DNA of 7,649 bases from CALHAX01 sp038523655 (GTDB taxonomy: Bacteria > Pseudomonadota > Alphaproteobacteria > Rhizobiales > CALHAX01): contig JBCBJG010000157.1 of NCBI GenBank assembly GCA_038523655.1, forward strand, positions 1-7,649, written 5' to 3'. Of the stretch, positions 6,184-7,649 are shown one piece after another. Position numbers and translations under genes: made by a program. Numbering within the stretch: position 1 is the stretch's first letter; each line of letters opens with the position of its first letter. Under the pieces are notes generated by a model. It was not told the DNA's origin, did not search any database, and saw nothing but the letters and a program-made list of their open reading frames with translations.

Positions 6184-6741
6184 ATGGACGAAGAGGCGCC
6201 GCAAACCGTGACGATCCCCTTTGCGCGCCGAGCCCGTTGGCGTTGGTGGGCGACCCTCGTCATCGGCATCGCTTTCGCGGGGTACGGCCTAGCGGTGCTG
6301 ACCAGCCCGGCTTGGACGAACTCGGGCATCTTCGGCACGTCCCCCTGGCAGATCTGGCTACGCGGCGAGATCTACTTCGTCTTCGGCATGCTGCAGGTCG
6401 TGGTTGGGATCGGCTATCTGCGGCTGACGTCCCGCCCAGCCGAAGCTGTCGTCGTGGACGGGAACGGCATTGCGACGCGCCGCATCTTCGGCTGGCAGCG
6501 CCTCGCCTGGCAGGACATCAAGACGGTGCGTACAGGACGAACCTATGTCCTTGCTGCAAGTGTGCGCCCCACGTTCTGTCGGCAGATGCTTTTCGATCCT
6601 CGTGTCATGCGGATCGACACGACCATCGTCGCCGCACGCGCCGCCGATCTCGGACCGCTCATTGAGCATCGTCACGCGCACTTCGTACACGCCGAGCGCC
6701 GCCCCATCGATGCTCACACGCCGGAGATCGTCACGCCCTGA
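6184..6741 (+). CDS. Two-helix membrane protein with small beta-rich cytoplasmic domain (PH-like?), unknown function
   Basis: I do not recognise a named family. The 185 residues begin with a short basic N-terminus (FARRARWRWW, 13-22). Two hydrophobic segments follow, about 22-40 and 61-80, consistent with a membrane hairpin. Residues 86-165 then form a soluble domain with alternating strands (AVVVDGNGIATRRIFGWQRLAWQDI), a pattern seen in bacterial PH-like membrane proteins that carry two helices before the domain. That family assignment is tentative. The start at 6184 has no Shine-Dalgarno and lies 41 bases from the divergent M24 start. A GTG at 6208, with GAAGAGG upstream, is an alternative. 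The last 11 bases overlap the convergent gene. Confidence 0.7.
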   Translation: MDEEAPQTVTIPFARRARWRWWATLVIGIAFAGYGLAVLTSPAWTNSGIFGTSPWQIWLRGEIYFVFGMLQVVVGIGYLRLTSRPAEAVVVDGNGIATRRIFGWQRLAWQDIKTVRTGRTYVLAASVRPTFCRQMLFDPRVMRIDTTIVAARAADLGPLIEHRHAHFVHAERRPIDAHTPEIVTP

Positions 6742-7381
6742 TGCGGTTGAACAGGCGCGGATCGATCTTGGTCTGACACCACGTCACGAATTCGCGTCGA
6801 TGCCCGTTGAGCGCTGCGATATCGCTGTCGACAGCAGACGACGATATAACTGCCGAGGCGACCGGCGCATCGGCTGCCCTATCACTCCGCTTCAGGACCG
6901 CCATACAATCGTAGAACGCGACGAGCGGGTCCAGGATCGGTTGACGATGCCCCCGGTAGGCACCGTGCTTATCAATGCCGTGCGTTTTGCTCTGGACATT
7001 GGGGAAATAAAGCCGCCCCTCATCGATCAGGCTGCTGAGCCGCGCCCGCAGCATAATGAACGCCTCCGCTGAGAGCACCGGCGCCGCCACGCTTGCTGGA
7101 GGCGCCCCTTCATCCGCGCTGACCCGCTGCTCGACCTCCGCCATGATGCCGATACACGCATGCGCCCAGTGGAGAATATTGTCGTCGCGCTGAACGCGCA
7201 GTTGCCACCGGCCGAGCCGCTGCTGCCGGGCAAAGACCCAAAGCGACAGCAGGATCGCAAATAGCGAAAGGATCGCGGCAACCGTCTGGCTGATTGCCGC
7301 GACCGCGCCGACGCGTTCCGCCGGGCCGAGTGCTTCCCACGGCACCGGAAGAAAAAGTGCGAGCACCTCACTCACCGACAT
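6731..7381 (-). CDS. Hypothetical membrane-anchored protein, one predicted transmembrane helix
   Basis: This 216-residue protein has one long hydrophobic stretch (about 25-50, VGAVAAISQTVAAILSLFAI onward) followed by positive residues ARQQRLGRW. That suggests an N-terminal anchor with most of the protein in the cytoplasm. The soluble part is helical. It contains LSSLIDEGRLYFPN (115-128) and HGAYRGHRQPILDPLVAFYD (139-158), which look like a conserved core of an alphaproteobacterial hypothetical family. The C-terminus is basic (FNRIRA). No catalytic motif is seen. An AGGAG ribosome site stands 6 bases before the ATG, so the start is good. It lies 37 bases after the mmsA stop on the same strand and may be read through from it. 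I cannot assign a function. Confidence 0.8.
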   Translation of the reverse strand: MSVSEVLALFLPVPWEALGPAERVGAVAAISQTVAAILSLFAILLSLWVFARQQRLGRWQLRVQRDDNILHWAHACIGIMAEVEQRVSADEGAPPASVAAPVLSAEAFIMLRARLSSLIDEGRLYFPNVQSKTHGIDKHGAYRGHRQPILDPLVAFYDCMAVLKRSDRAADAPVASAVISSSAVDSDIAALNGHRREFVTWCQTKIDPRLFNRIRA

Positions 7382-7418
7382 GCGTATCTCCTGTCCGCGT
7401 GCCCGCGCGTTCGCCCCG

Positions 7419-7649
7419 TTAGTTCATTGTGGGAATAGAAAACTCCGCCCCGTCCTTGATGCCGCTCGGCCAGCGCGAGGTGATGGTCTTGGTCTTCGTG
7501 TAGAACTTGATCGAGTCCGTGCCATGCTGGTTGAGATCACCGAAACCTGACCGTTTCCAACCCCCGAACGTATGGTAGGCGAGCGGCACCGGTATCGGCA
7601 CATTGACCCCCACCATCCCGACCTGGACCCGGGATGAAAAATCACGCGC
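7419..7649 (-). CDS. mmsA: Methylmalonate-semialdehyde dehydrogenase (CoA-acylating), C-terminal end only
   Basis: The visible 76 residues match the extreme C-terminus of MmsA: RDFSSRVQVGMVGVNVPIPV, then YHTFGGWKRSGFGD, QHGTDSIKFYTKTKTITSRW and a final PTMN. MmsA is an aldehyde-dehydrogenase-fold enzyme that converts methylmalonate or malonate semialdehyde to propionyl-CoA or acetyl-CoA with NAD and CoA, in valine, inositol or beta-alanine breakdown. The frame is open through the right edge, so about 420 residues, including the catalytic Cys region, are missing. The ATG at 7616 is internal. The stop at 7419 is followed after 37 bases by the hypothetical membrane protein gene, with no clear terminator between them. 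Confidence 0.95.
   Translation of the reverse strand, partial: ARDFSSRVQVGMVGVNVPIPVPLAYHTFGGWKRSGFGDLNQHGTDSIKFYTKTKTITSRWPSGIKDGAEFSIPTMN

Noticed and set aside
6470..7072. 200-codon plus-strand frame
   Set aside because: It overlaps two better-supported genes, has an Arg/Ser-rich composition and no ribosome site or domain.

Overview
The window looks like a chromosomal stretch of a GC-rich alphaproteobacterium. The main reason is the LepA (EF4) sequence, whose switch and G-domain wording matches alphaproteobacterial LepA; some phrases are sphingomonad-like, but the order is not fixed by this evidence. The other genes are ordinary catabolic or redox enzymes, a regulator and two small membrane proteins. 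I see no rRNA, tRNA, CRISPR array, insertion sequence or phage gene.

Layout from left to right. (1) 1-1246, minus strand: the N-terminal two thirds of lepA, running off the left edge. (2) 1403-2143, minus: a Cro/CI-type HTH regulator with an uncharacterised C-terminal domain, upstream of lepA but separated from it by a 156-base spacer that holds a plausible lepA promoter. (3) 2144-2666: a long spacer with no convincing gene. It carries AAACT-type repeats next to the regulator (a possible operator) and then three consecutive stem-loops, two of them perfect 13-bp hairpins, ending in a terminator-like hairpin. (4) 2667-4325, plus: a full-length GMC flavoprotein oxidoreductase of the cholesterol-oxidase-like branch, with a four-cysteine cluster. 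(5) 4355-4975 and 4982-6142, minus: a glutathione S-transferase directly behind an M24-fold hydrolase that has lost the metal-binding residues of true aminopeptidases (creatinase/ectoine-hydrolase-like). The two sit 6 bases apart and are probably one operon. (6) 6184-6741, plus: a two-helix membrane protein, divergent from the M24 gene. (7) 6731-7381, minus: a one-helix membrane protein of unknown function whose 3' end overlaps the previous gene. (8) 7419-7649, minus: the C-terminus of methylmalonate-semialdehyde dehydrogenase (mmsA), running off the right edge.

The genes do not form one obvious pathway. The convergent GMC oxidoreductase / GST / M24-hydrolase block could be a small catabolic or detoxification cluster, but the substrate cannot be read from the sequence. 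The least explained part is the structured 2243-2530 spacer. The best functional anomaly is the metal-ligand-less M24 protein.
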